A stretch of DNA of 6,086 nt from Desulfobulbaceae bacterium (GTDB taxonomy: Bacteria > Desulfobacterota > Desulfobulbia > Desulfobulbales > Desulfocapsaceae), in assembly GCA_024643445.1 (NCBI GenBank), contig JAHEMX010000237.1, positions 1 to 6,086 of the forward strand. Reading direction: 5' to 3'. Numbering within the stretch: the first letter of the stretch is position 1; the number at the start of each line of letters is the position of its first letter. Of this stretch, positions 1-6,086 are shown piece by piece. The position numbers and the translations under genes were made by a program. The notes under the pieces were generated by a model that worked only from the letters and a program-made list of their open reading frames with translations, made no database searches and was not told the DNA's origin.

Positions 1-46
1 GCAGAAAGACCCTCCCCCTGATAAACGGGTATATTCAAGGTACCCT

Positions 47-544
47 TTATTCTTTATCCAGATGTTTTTGTATTCTCTTGCGCAGGTGCTTCGAAATCTC
101 TTTACCCCGATAGCTGATTACCGTTGCCGGGCAGCGCTGAAACATCCGTTCGGCCACCGAACCGGTAAAGAGACTGCGGATGTCCCTGTTCTTTATACCC
201 ATCACCACCGTGTCGATATTTTCCTCAACGACCAGCTGCAGCAGTTTTACAGCAGGGTTGCCTATCTGGAATGAGAATGAAACCGTATCAGCAGCAAGCC
301 CCACCCTCTCCAACAGACCAGCCATGACTTTACGGCGTTCCTTCTGAAGAGTCTGCAGATAGTGTTCTGCATCGACATTGTAGCCAAATGAGGAGATTTT
401 CTGAATAGATTCCAGGTCTCGCTCGTTGATGACATTGACAATCAGCAGCTTCGCCCCGAATGGTTTGGATAATTCAGCCGCGTAGCGCAGGATGCCCTCA
501 GAATTCTCGGAAAAGGCCAGGGGAACGAGTATGTTATGAATCAT
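47..544 (-). CDS. UspA-family universal stress protein, last gene of the TRAP operon
   Basis: This 165-residue cytoplasmic protein has the size and layout of a single Usp domain. It opens with the typical first strand (MIHNILVPLAFSENSE, residues 1-16), has a second strand LLIVNVI near 33-39, and ends with the nucleotide-loop region VVMGIK (113-118) followed by FTGSVAERM (126-134) and the last strand ATVISY. In ATP-binding Usp proteins the loop reads G-2x-G-9x-G(S/T). Here G116 is present, N119 sits where the second glycine should be, and only eight residues precede G128-S129, so the motif is degenerate and ATP binding is uncertain. A basic tail (about 147-165) follows the fold. The start is supported by AAGGTG (550-555) five bases upstream of the ATG. 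The gene begins 28 bases after the permease stop and is probably co-transcribed with it. In Halomonas elongata the Usp protein TeaD is encoded with the TRAP transporter TeaABC and regulates its activity; a similar role here is inference. The family call is secure, the role is not. Confidence 0.93.
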   Translation of the reverse strand: MIHNILVPLAFSENSEGILRYAAELSKPFGAKLLIVNVINERDLESIQKISSFGYNVDAEHYLQTLQKERRKVMAGLLERVGLAADTVSFSFQIGNPAVKLLQLVVEENIDTVVMGIKNRDIRSLFTGSVAERMFQRCPATVISYRGKEISKHLRKRIQKHLDKE

Positions 545-572
545 GATAGCACCTTGTTGTAACAGTCAAATT

Positions 573-3179
573 TTACTGAACGGCGTAGGCTGTCCCGCTG
601 CTTGTTCGTCCGCCGGCCTTTTTGATTCTGCTTTTTTGAGAAAACCAGACCAGGACAAGCAAGGCGATGGCCGAGATGAACATCAGCTGTTTGGGTGGCC
701 GGTCGGTAAGCACCTGAAAATTGACAACCTCCTGGTCAAAATCGATGCGGGCCTTTTGCGCGGCGCTTCCGAATACAACATTGTCAATGAAGATCTTGCC
801 ATTTTCGGAACGGGTACTCATTCCCAGCGCCTGCAATCGCTCCTTGGTACTGCCCTGGTCGCCGACTGTCAGGGACACCACCATTTCGAACTCCTTGCCA
901 CTCATCTTTTCACCCTTCAGGGTCAGACGCAATTGCTCGCCTGGCGGCACATGTTCGACAAATTGCGCCAGCTCCGTCGCCGGTCGAATCTCCAGCTCCG
1001 GGTAGATTTGATCCCAGAAATAACCGGGGCGAAACAAGATAAAGGCCGCCGCCATTAATGCCCCTGTTTCCCACCACCTATTTCGGGTCAGCATATAGTT
1101 CTGGGTTGCCGAGGCAAAGGCAAGCATAGCTATAACGGCACCGCAGACCACTACAATAAAATGCAGAGCAGATCCTATCCCGATCATCAGGAGTTCATTG
1201 TTGTAGATAAAAACAAAAGGCAGAATTGCCGTGCGGATATCATACATAAAGCCCTGTACACCGGTGCGAATGGGATCTCCTCCCGAAATACCTGCGGCAG
1301 CAAAGGCAGCCAGACCAACCGGCGGTGTATCGTCGGCGAGAACGCCAAAGTAAAAGACGAACAGGTGAACGGCAACGAGAGGGATGAGCAATCCGTTCTG
1401 TGCCCCGAGGCTCACAATGACCGGGGCCATGAGGGTCGAAACGACGATATAATTGGCGGTGGTCGGTAATCCCATGCCGAGAACAATACTGAATAATGCA
1501 GTAAATATCAGGGTCAGGTTCATGTTACCGAGCGATATCAATTCAACGAAGTCGGTCATCACCAGGGCAATACCGGTAAGAGTGACAGTGCCTACGATGA
1601 TGCCGGCAGCAGCTGTCGCCACACCGATCCCGATCATGTTTCGGCCTCCGGCAACCATTCCGGAAATAACGTCGTCAATGCCGCGGCGAAAACTGAACTC
1701 CTCGCTCCGTATCTTTCTGAAATACCCCTTGATCGGTCTTTGCGTAGCGACGATAAGCAGCAGCAGCACCGTCGCCCAGAAAACCGACAAGGCTGGAGAG
1801 AACTGTTCCACCGTCAGGCACCACATGAGCACTACTACCGGCAGGAGGAAGTAGAGCCCTGCCTGGGTGGTTGGACCGAGATCCGGAAGTTCGGTCATCT
1901 CCGTTGTGAGTTCCAGCTCGGGAACCCGGCTGGCAAGATAAAGCAGGAAAAAATAGGCCAGAAGAACAATTACCGAGATGATATAAATCGCTGCCTCACC
2001 CGTTGCGGTTTTTATCCAGCCAAGTCCATAATAGGTAACTGCGCCGGTAAGGATGGTACCGAGAAAAACGAAGACGATGCTGTACAAGGTTTGGGCCAGG
2101 GTCTTTTTGTGTTTTCTTTCCAGTCCCTTGAGGCCCATTTTGCAGGCCTCGAGATGAACGATATAGACCAGGGCGATATAGGCGATTATTGCCGGCAGGA
2201 AGGCGTGTTTAATCACTTCCAGATAAGAGATGCCGACGTATTCGACCATCAGGAAGGCCGCCGCCCCCATAACCGGTGGGGTAATCTGACCGTTCACCGA
2301 GGAAGCGCATTCGATACCGCCGGCCTTTTCCGCCGTGAAGCCCACCTTTTTCATCAGCGGGATGGTGAAAGTTCCGGTGGTCACCACATTGGCGATCGAC
2401 GAGCCGGATATCATTCCGGTCATTGCCGAGGAGAGCACCGCCGCCTTGGCGGGGCCACCGCGCATATGACCAAGCCCGGCGAAGGCGACGCGAATGAAAT
2501 AGTTGCCCGCACCCGCCTTTTCAAGCAGGGAACCGAAGAGAACGAACATGAAGACCATGCTGGTTGAGACTCCCAGAGCGACACCAAAAACGCCCTCGGT
2601 CGACAGCCAGTAATGCGACATGCCCTTGGTGAGACTCGCCCCCTTATGGGCGATAACGTCGGGCATGTGCTGTCCGGCGAAGGTATAGATGATAAAAAGG
2701 GTGCCAATCACCATCAGGGGCGGACCGAGAGCACGGCGCGTGGCCTCGAGGAGCAGGATAAGGCCGACCACGGAAACCACCAGATCAAGGGTGGTAGGAT
2801 TTCCCGGACGCGCAGAGAGCCCGGCGTAATTAAGGTAAATGTAGGCGGCGGCAAAAGCGGCAACCAGGGCCAGTATCCAGTCCTGTAAGGGGATATGTTT
2901 TGTCGGTGATGATTTAAAAGTCGGAAAAGCAGCGTAGGCCAGAAACATGGCAAAGGCCAGATGAATGGAACGGGCCTCCGTGTCGTTGATCACAAAAAAA
3001 TTCAGGGTGAAGGGCAGAGGAGAAGAATACCAGAGCTGAAAAAGGGACCAGAGCAGTGGAATGGTGAAAAGGACCGCCCTGGAAAATTTGTCTTGCGGAA
3101 CCCGACCGCCGGTATCGGCATCGGCTACCATTTTTTCCAAACTTTTAGCGTCTGGAATTTTTTCGTTCTCAGTCGGCAT
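573..3179 (-). CDS. TRAP transporter fused permease (DctQ-DctM type, TAXI-associated) with C-terminal DUF3394-like domain
   Basis: This 868-residue inner-membrane protein is the fused small (4TM) and large (12TM) subunit of a TRAP transporter, which imports a solute handed over by the periplasmic binding protein using an ion gradient. A hydrophilic N-terminus (1-32) precedes hydrophobic helices at about 35-53, 72-87, 101-118 and 131-146, the DctQ-like part. The DctM-like part carries the family signatures GGPAKAAVLSSAMTG (241-255) with SGSS (258-261), GQITPPVMGAAAF (297-309), the second-repeat counterpart GMGLPTTANY (568-577), and ADDTPPVGLAAFAAAG (615-630). After the last transport helices the chain continues with RNRWWE and FRPGYFWDQIYP (about 699-727), a soluble stretch of about 100 residues, a final helix (about 831-846) and a basic tail. 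This extension resembles DUF3394, known on TAXI-linked fused permeases. The ATG has GGAG eight bases upstream. The gene lies between the binding-protein gene and the usp gene on the same strand. No truncation or frameshift is seen. Substrate and coupling ion cannot be told. Confidence 0.96.
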   Translation of the reverse strand: MPTENEKIPDAKSLEKMVADADTGGRVPQDKFSRAVLFTIPLLWSLFQLWYSSPLPFTLNFFVINDTEARSIHLAFAMFLAYAAFPTFKSSPTKHIPLQDWILALVAAFAAAYIYLNYAGLSARPGNPTTLDLVVSVVGLILLLEATRRALGPPLMVIGTLFIIYTFAGQHMPDVIAHKGASLTKGMSHYWLSTEGVFGVALGVSTSMVFMFVLFGSLLEKAGAGNYFIRVAFAGLGHMRGGPAKAAVLSSAMTGMISGSSIANVVTTGTFTIPLMKKVGFTAEKAGGIECASSVNGQITPPVMGAAAFLMVEYVGISYLEVIKHAFLPAIIAYIALVYIVHLEACKMGLKGLERKHKKTLAQTLYSIVFVFLGTILTGAVTYYGLGWIKTATGEAAIYIISVIVLLAYFFLLYLASRVPELELTTEMTELPDLGPTTQAGLYFLLPVVVLMWCLTVEQFSPALSVFWATVLLLLIVATQRPIKGYFRKIRSEEFSFRRGIDDVISGMVAGGRNMIGIGVATAAAGIIVGTVTLTGIALVMTDFVELISLGNMNLTLIFTALFSIVLGMGLPTTANYIVVSTLMAPVIVSLGAQNGLLIPLVAVHLFVFYFGVLADDTPPVGLAAFAAAGISGGDPIRTGVQGFMYDIRTAILPFVFIYNNELLMIGIGSALHFIVVVCGAVIAMLAFASATQNYMLTRNRWWETGALMAAAFILFRPGYFWDQIYPELEIRPATELAQFVEHVPPGEQLRLTLKGEKMSGKEFEMVVSLTVGDQGSTKERLQALGMSTRSENGKIFIDNVVFGSAAQKARIDFDQEVVNFQVLTDRPPKQLMFISAIALLVLVWFSQKSRIKKAGGRTSSGTAYAVQ

Positions 3180-3279
3180 ATATTCAGCTCCTCTTAGGCG
3201 TGTTTCTTATCCTTTGAGTGTTCAGTGACAGGGACTATGCAATATTTTACACAAGGCAACCGATCAAGCATAAGAGGTT

Positions 3280-3298
3280 CCCTGCCAATCGGGCAGGG
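3280..3298 (-). promoter_or_regulatory. Stem-loop B in the spacer between binding-protein and permease genes
   Basis: Perfect 7-bp inverted repeat: CCCTGCC (3280-3286), loop AATCG, GGCAGGG (3292-3298). In the operon mRNA it follows stem-loop A and shares three bases (3296-3298) with it, so both full stems cannot form at once. No run of T follows on the minus strand, so it is not a standard terminator for this operon. A role in mRNA stability or in lowering permease expression is inference. Confidence 0.6.
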
Positions 3299-3327
3299 GC
3301 AGAATAGAAGACAGCCTATCCTGCCCC
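3296..3327 (-). promoter_or_regulatory. Stem-loop A just after the binding-protein gene, intercistronic
   Basis: Twelve-base arms GGGGCAGAATAG (3296-3307) and CTATCCTGCCCC (3316-3327) pair with one mismatch in DNA that becomes a G-U pair in the minus-strand RNA; the loop is eight bases. It lies 15 bases after the stop codon of the TAXI gene. The minus strand has no T-tract after it, whereas the plus strand has GTTTTCT, with no plus-strand gene to end there. The likely role is to protect the 3' end of the highly needed binding-protein message and allow only partial read-through to the permease, as intercistronic hairpins do in other binding-protein transporters; this is inference. Confidence 0.65.
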
Positions 3328-3342
3328 CGTTTTCTCATCGGC

Positions 3343-4323
3343 TTACATCAAACCGGCTTCCTTGTAGTATTTAATCGCCCCTTCATGAAGGGGTGCGGAC
3401 AGACCATATTGGGTCATCTGCTTTTTATCCAGATTGGCAAAGGCCGGATGAAGCTGCTTGAACTCATCAAAGTTCTCAAAAACGGCCTTAACCAGATAGT
3501 AGACCGTGTCGACGGGAACTTTTTCGGAAGAGACGAAGGTGGCACTGACACCAAAGGTTTTAGTGGCATCAGGATTGCCCCGGTACATACCGCCGGGTAT
3601 GGTGGCGTCACTATAATAGGGATTGGCGGCAATCAGCTCGTCGACTTTCGGGCCGGTGACATTAACCAGGACCGAGTCACAAGCAGTCGTGGCTTCCTGG
3701 ATGGAACCATTGGGATGACCAACCGTATAGACAATGGCATCAACCTTATTGTCGCAAAGGGCGCTGGATTGTTCGGCTGCTTTCAATTCGGAAGCAAGTT
3801 TGAAATCACTCATTGTCCAACCCAATTTGGCCATAACAATTTCCATGGTGCTGCGTTGACCGGAGCCGGGGTCACCGATATTGACCCGTTTTCCCTTTAA
3901 ATCCTCAAACTTCTTGATGCCCGAATCGGCCCGAGCCACAACGGTGAAAGGTTCCTGGTGCAGGGAGAATACGGCTCGCAGGTCGGCACTTGGCCCTTTG
4001 TCCTTGAATTTATTCAGCCCCTTGAGAGCATCGTACTGTACATCGGACTGGGCAACACCGAAATCGAGCTCACCGGCGAGGACAGCATTGACATTATACA
4101 CCGAGCCACCGGTACTTTCGACGGTGGCACGAAGGCCATGTTCCTTTTTCCCCTTGTTGACAAGACGGGCAATGGCTCCACCGGCCGGATAATAAACTCC
4201 GGTTACACCACCCGTTCCGATGGTGATGAATTTCTGGTCGGCATGGAGATTTTCAGGTGCCGCGGTTAACGCCATAACGAAGCAGGACATCATGGCAACA
4301 GCCAGTTTGCTTGTGATCTTCAT
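3343..4323 (-). CDS. TAXI-family TRAP transporter periplasmic solute-binding protein
   Basis: This 326-residue exported protein is the ligand-binding subunit of the transporter. Residues 1-28 form a signal peptide: a lysine-bearing start (MKITSK), a hydrophobic core (LAVAMMSCFVMAL) and a likely cleavage after HA near 28. The mature N-terminus shows the TAXI signature: IGTGG (35-39) followed by GVYYPAGG (42-49). Further family marks are STGGSVYNV (70-78), DFGVAQSD (87-94), the phosphate-binding-like turn IGDPGSGQRS (149-158), VGHPNGS (201-207) and the C-terminal PLHEGAIKYYKEAG. Cysteines C190 and C215 could form a disulfide in the periplasm. Length is normal for the family. AAGGAG (4331-4336) precedes the ATG by seven bases and fixes the start. 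It is the first gene of the operon and precedes its cognate permease. A few TAXI proteins have been linked to glutamate, glutamine or 2-oxoglutarate, but the ligand here cannot be inferred. Cys14 lies inside the hydrophobic core without a proper lipobox, so a lipoprotein is unlikely. Confidence 0.96.
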   Translation of the reverse strand: MKITSKLAVAMMSCFVMALTAAPENLHADQKFITIGTGGVTGVYYPAGGAIARLVNKGKKEHGLRATVESTGGSVYNVNAVLAGELDFGVAQSDVQYDALKGLNKFKDKGPSADLRAVFSLHQEPFTVVARADSGIKKFEDLKGKRVNIGDPGSGQRSTMEIVMAKLGWTMSDFKLASELKAAEQSSALCDNKVDAIVYTVGHPNGSIQEATTACDSVLVNVTGPKVDELIAANPYYSDATIPGGMYRGNPDATKTFGVSATFVSSEKVPVDTVYYLVKAVFENFDEFKQLHPAFANLDKKQMTQYGLSAPLHEGAIKYYKEAGLM

Positions 4324-4894
4324 ACAGTTTCTCCTTGTGATGATGATTGATGGTGGATGTCCTGAAAGGACATTGCTTCTCGCCGCGAACCTGACCTCAC
4401 GGACAAAGCCCCCTTTAAAGAGTGCTGTGCGGCTTTATTCCAGTGCTGCTGAAGGCAAAATCACCACCTGCCCTTCAAGTATGCTCCGCAACAAATCAGC
4501 GCAGCCATGGGTAGCCATGAGTAAACCACTGCCGACTTTTCTCATACGGCCGCAGGCAACGACATGTATTAGACATATAAGCACAATTTATGATCCAGGC
4601 AAAGAGGTAATAGGTGCTGGTGGAAGGAATTTGCTTTTCAAGGCATTTCTAAGAAAAAGAGTGAAACCTCGATCAGCCGCCCTTGCGCCAAATCCTAACA
4701 GAGAGGAACCCTCCAGTCAACAGACAGGGAACGTGCCCGTTCACGAAACCCGAAAACCATCGGTATAATCAGTTTCCCCTATTTCAGACGTTATGTGCGC
4801 TCAGCAATGCGATTATCGGGCTGATTGCCCCCTGCTGCACTTCATTTATACGGCCCAACGCATCCCGGCCACGGCTGAAAATAGCGGGCTCTGC
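4324..4894. other. Non-coding divergent intergenic region, operon-leader side
   Basis: No open frame here has a convincing composition, start or ribosome site. The part next to 4323 is the leader of the TAXI gene. Weak elements seen on the minus strand are a sigma70-like pair TTGCCT (4597-4602) and TATATG (4574-4579) separated by 17 bases, each matching consensus at four of six positions. An 11-base-spaced direct repeat GACATGTA / GACATATA (4561-4568 and 4572-4579) overlaps this -10. These could be the operon promoter and an activator site, but the evidence is thin. Small imperfect hairpins occur at 4405-4436 and 4450-4477. No tRNA, insertion sequence or CRISPR-like repeat is visible. Confidence 0.5.
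4357..4373 (-). promoter_or_regulatory. Inverted repeat in the leader of the TAXI gene
   Basis: Perfect 6-bp arms ATGTCC (4357-4362) and GGACAT (4368-4373) flank the 5-base spacer TGAAA. The repeat lies 33 bases before the TAXI start codon and 20 bases before its ribosome site. It could be a DNA operator or a small mRNA hairpin in the 5' leader; the sequence does not decide between these. Confidence 0.4.
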
Positions 4895-4921
4895 TTGACA
4901 AAGACGGTGCATGGTTGTAAT
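4895..4921 (+). promoter_or_regulatory. Predicted sigma70-like promoter for the ATP-grasp gene
   Basis: A perfect -35 box TTGACA (4895-4900) is followed after 15 bases by TGTAAT (4916-4921), five of six matches to the -10 consensus. The spacing is short of the ideal 17. Transcription would begin near 4928 and give a leader of roughly 190 to 250 bases before the candidate starts at 5120 or 5181. It is the best promoter seen on the plus strand in the gap. Confidence 0.45.
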
Positions 4922-4930
4922 GAGAACCAT
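4911..4930. promoter_or_regulatory. Inverted repeat over the -10 box, candidate operator
   Basis: Arms ATGGTT (4911-4916) and AACCAT (4925-4930) with an 8-base spacer form a perfect dyad that covers the predicted -10 box and start site of the rightward promoter. A dimeric repressor bound here would block RNA polymerase. No regulator gene is present in the window, so the protein that would bind is unknown. Confidence 0.4.
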
Positions 4931-5119
4931 ATTTCAGGGAGTTGAAGTGACTGGAAAGAGCCGACTCTATCCTCCAGCCTGCGTTGCACATGTCCCGCCG
5001 TACCGTACGTGTTGGCCGCCATAGATGACTCTCCACCGGCCTGGTATCCTTGTTGCGCTATCGTCTCAATGGTTTTCCGGCCACCTGAAAACAAAATTGA
5101 GAGAACGGCGGTAATTATT
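4931..5119 (+). other. Untranslated leader / gap before the ATP-grasp gene
   Basis: No convincing gene is seen. If the promoter at 4895 is used, this is the 5' leader. It contains short repeats such as CCGTACCGTACG (5000-5011), but nothing matching a riboswitch I can recognise. A minus-strand frame (5136 to 4846) starts with TTG, has no ribosome site and its product resembles no known family, so it is not called. Confidence 0.4.
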
Positions 5120-5191
5120 ATGTCGATTCTTTCCAACCCGCTCTTTATTGCAGACGTAAAAAGACACGAGGCGCTATCGGATGGTCCCTGA
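5120..5191 (+). CDS. Candidate true N-terminal segment of the ATP-grasp protein, in a different frame (ends CCC TGA)
   Basis: From the ATG at 5120 this frame encodes 23 residues, beginning MSILSNPLFIADVKRHEAL and ending SDGP, then TGA at 5189-5191. It overlaps the downstream ATP-grasp frame by 11 bases. A +1 shift at CCC T (5186-5189) would continue as DGP-EDDEILFTNF with no break in style, and the codon choice (TCC, AAC, CCG, CTC) is like that of the downstream gene. The ribosome site is weak (GAGAG at about 5099-5103, rather far). Three readings are possible: the first part of a frameshifted gene, a one-base sequence error, or a programmed +1 shift at CCC UGA. It could also be chance, with the real start at 5181. 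Confidence 0.4.
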   Translation: MSILSNPLFIADVKRHEALSDGP

Positions 5192-6086
5192 AGACGACGA
5201 AATACTGTTCACCAATTTCACCTATAACCCTGATTATTATTATTTTTTATATATTGGTGAACTCAAGGCCTACAGCCTGAACTATTTCGTTCAGGAAACA
5301 CTGGCCCGCAGAATTACCACGCGACCGATCCGATTCATCGCCATCATTCCTGATATCTGTATCCAATATAACTATGCCAATATAATCGTTATCAATCCCC
5401 GCGGAGAGGAAGAGTTTATTTCCGATCACGCCTTCGTGCAGCAGGGTACAGCGCCGCGCAAAAGCTGGCGAATCAGCATGGACCGGTTTATGAGTGCCGT
5501 CTCAAATAACAACGCCATCCGGAAACTGATCGACAAGATTCTCGAGCGGCAAAACCAGCTCTATATCAATCTCTACGAGAGTGTCCTGGAAATGACCCTG
5601 GACCAGATAGAGCATGTTTCCATTCTCGGCCCGGACAAACATATTGCACGGCAGTTTAATAACAAGATCACCCAGTACAAGGCACTTGAGGGCCTTGTAC
5701 CTCTTGCCGAGCACCGCATCTGTGAGGACAGGAACTGCCTGCTGCGGACCACGGCCGGACTGCGTGAAAGCTGGACCGACGGGATCTTTGTCAGTGGCGC
5801 CTATTCCGCCGCCGGCATCAATTCAGCGGTAACACACAACCAGGCGCAGGTTGAGCAGCGGTTTGCCGGAACAAACGATGTCTATCTCATTTCCCGCTTT
5901 ATCCCGCATCAGCTTGACCCGACGGTTCTTGCCGTTGTCGCCAACGAGAACGATGTCTACATAGCGGGCATAGCAGATCAGGTGATTGTGGATGGTAACC
6001 GCTTTATCGGCTCGAAATATCCGACGACGGCAAACAGCATGCAGCAGCAGAAGCTTTATGAATACACCGTTATGGTCGGCAGAATG
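5181..6086 (+). CDS. ATP-grasp domain protein with N-terminal pre-ATP-grasp region (3' end outside window)
   Basis: An open frame of 302 codons runs from the ATG at 5181 to the window edge without a stop; the in-frame stop upstream is TAA at 5157. Residues 1 to about 140 look like a pre-ATP-grasp region: TNFTYNPDYYYFLYIGELKAYS (11-32) and later RFIAIIPD (51-58). The ATP-grasp part follows: ILGPDKHIARQFNNKITQYK (148-167), where a nucleotide-fold GP and the NK pair are typical; IFVSGAYSAAGINS (202-215), matching the glycine-rich loop; YLISRFIP (235-242), the adenine hinge; and IAGIADQVIVDG with GSKYPT (261-282). ATP-grasp enzymes join a carboxylate to an amine or thiol through an acylphosphate. 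The usual loop lysine is replaced (FVSG instead of FVKP), and the catalytic C-terminal metal site lies beyond the window, so activity is unproven. The start has only a weak GAGG upstream; an earlier start at 5120 through a +1 shift is possible. Substrate and pathway are unknown, and it is divergent from the transport operon. Confidence 0.82.
   Translation, partial: MVPEDDEILFTNFTYNPDYYYFLYIGELKAYSLNYFVQETLARRITTRPIRFIAIIPDICIQYNYANIIVINPRGEEEFISDHAFVQQGTAPRKSWRISMDRFMSAVSNNNAIRKLIDKILERQNQLYINLYESVLEMTLDQIEHVSILGPDKHIARQFNNKITQYKALEGLVPLAEHRICEDRNCLLRTTAGLRESWTDGIFVSGAYSAAGINSAVTHNQAQVEQRFAGTNDVYLISRFIPHQLDPTVLAVVANENDVYIAGIADQVIVDGNRFIGSKYPTTANSMQQQKLYEYTVMVGRM

Noticed and set aside
27..45. 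GGGTA...TACCC inverted repeat after the usp gene as a terminator
   Set aside because: The stem is only 5 bp with a 9-base loop and no clear T-tract, too weak to call, and the window edge is close.
1740..2567. Plus-strand open frame of 275 codons inside the permease gene
   Set aside because: It lies antisense to strongly supported permease coding sequence; its product is rich in His, Arg, Gly and Gln and looks like a shadow frame.
3296..3330. Stem-loop A as a rho-independent terminator for the operon
   Set aside because: The T-tract lies on the plus-strand side only; on the minus strand, the operon direction, no T-run follows the stem.
4455..4468. GG-N10-GC pattern with TTTGC on the minus strand, sigma54-like
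   Set aside because: Only the minimal core matches; the rest of the -24 box does not, and this core is expected often by chance.
4700..4748. Short inverted repeat GAACG-TGCC-CGTTC
   Set aside because: Five-base arms occur often by chance and it is not near a start codon or promoter.
4220..4768. Plus-strand open frame of 182 codons
   Set aside because: Its first part is antisense to the TAXI gene signal region and the rest has no domain-like composition.
4846..5136. Minus-strand open frame of 96 codons
   Set aside because: It starts with TTG, has no ribosome site, resembles no family and lies over the predicted promoter of the opposite gene.

Overview
The window carries a compact minus-strand transport operon and, pointing the other way after a long non-coding gap, the 5' part of a plus-strand ATP-grasp gene that runs off the right edge. 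Protein styles (TAXI-type TRAP with a fused QM permease and a UspA-like partner) and moderate base composition fit a Gram-negative proteobacterium-like organism, possibly a desulfobacterial/deltaproteobacterial lineage. That assignment is inference from gene style only; no taxonomic marker gene is present.

The minus-strand operon reads from right to left. It begins with a TAXI-family periplasmic solute-binding protein (4323 to 3343). After a 163-base spacer with two strong overlapping stem-loops comes a very large fused TRAP permease with a C-terminal DUF3394-type extension (3179 to 573). Only 28 bases later comes a UspA-family protein (544 to 47). Together they look like one secondary transport system: the binding protein captures a small anionic solute in the periplasm, the fused 4TM/12TM permease imports it using an ion gradient, and the Usp protein may tune the transporter, as TeaD does for the ectoine TRAP system of Halomonas. 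The substrate cannot be read from the sequence.

The region 4324-5119 has no convincing gene. Its left part is the leader of the TAXI gene, with an inverted repeat close to the start codon. Its right part holds a good sigma70-like promoter (TTGACA, 15 bases, TGTAAT) whose -10 lies in an inverted repeat, a plausible operator for the rightward gene.

From 5181 to the window end an open frame encodes at least 302 residues with pre-ATP-grasp and ATP-grasp features. A short open stretch in another frame (5120-5191) ends in CCC TGA exactly where a +1 shift would join it smoothly to this protein. The gene may therefore be frameshifted, contain a sequencing error, or use programmed +1 frameshifting. 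This is the most unusual thing in the window; the rest is a well-known type of transport locus.
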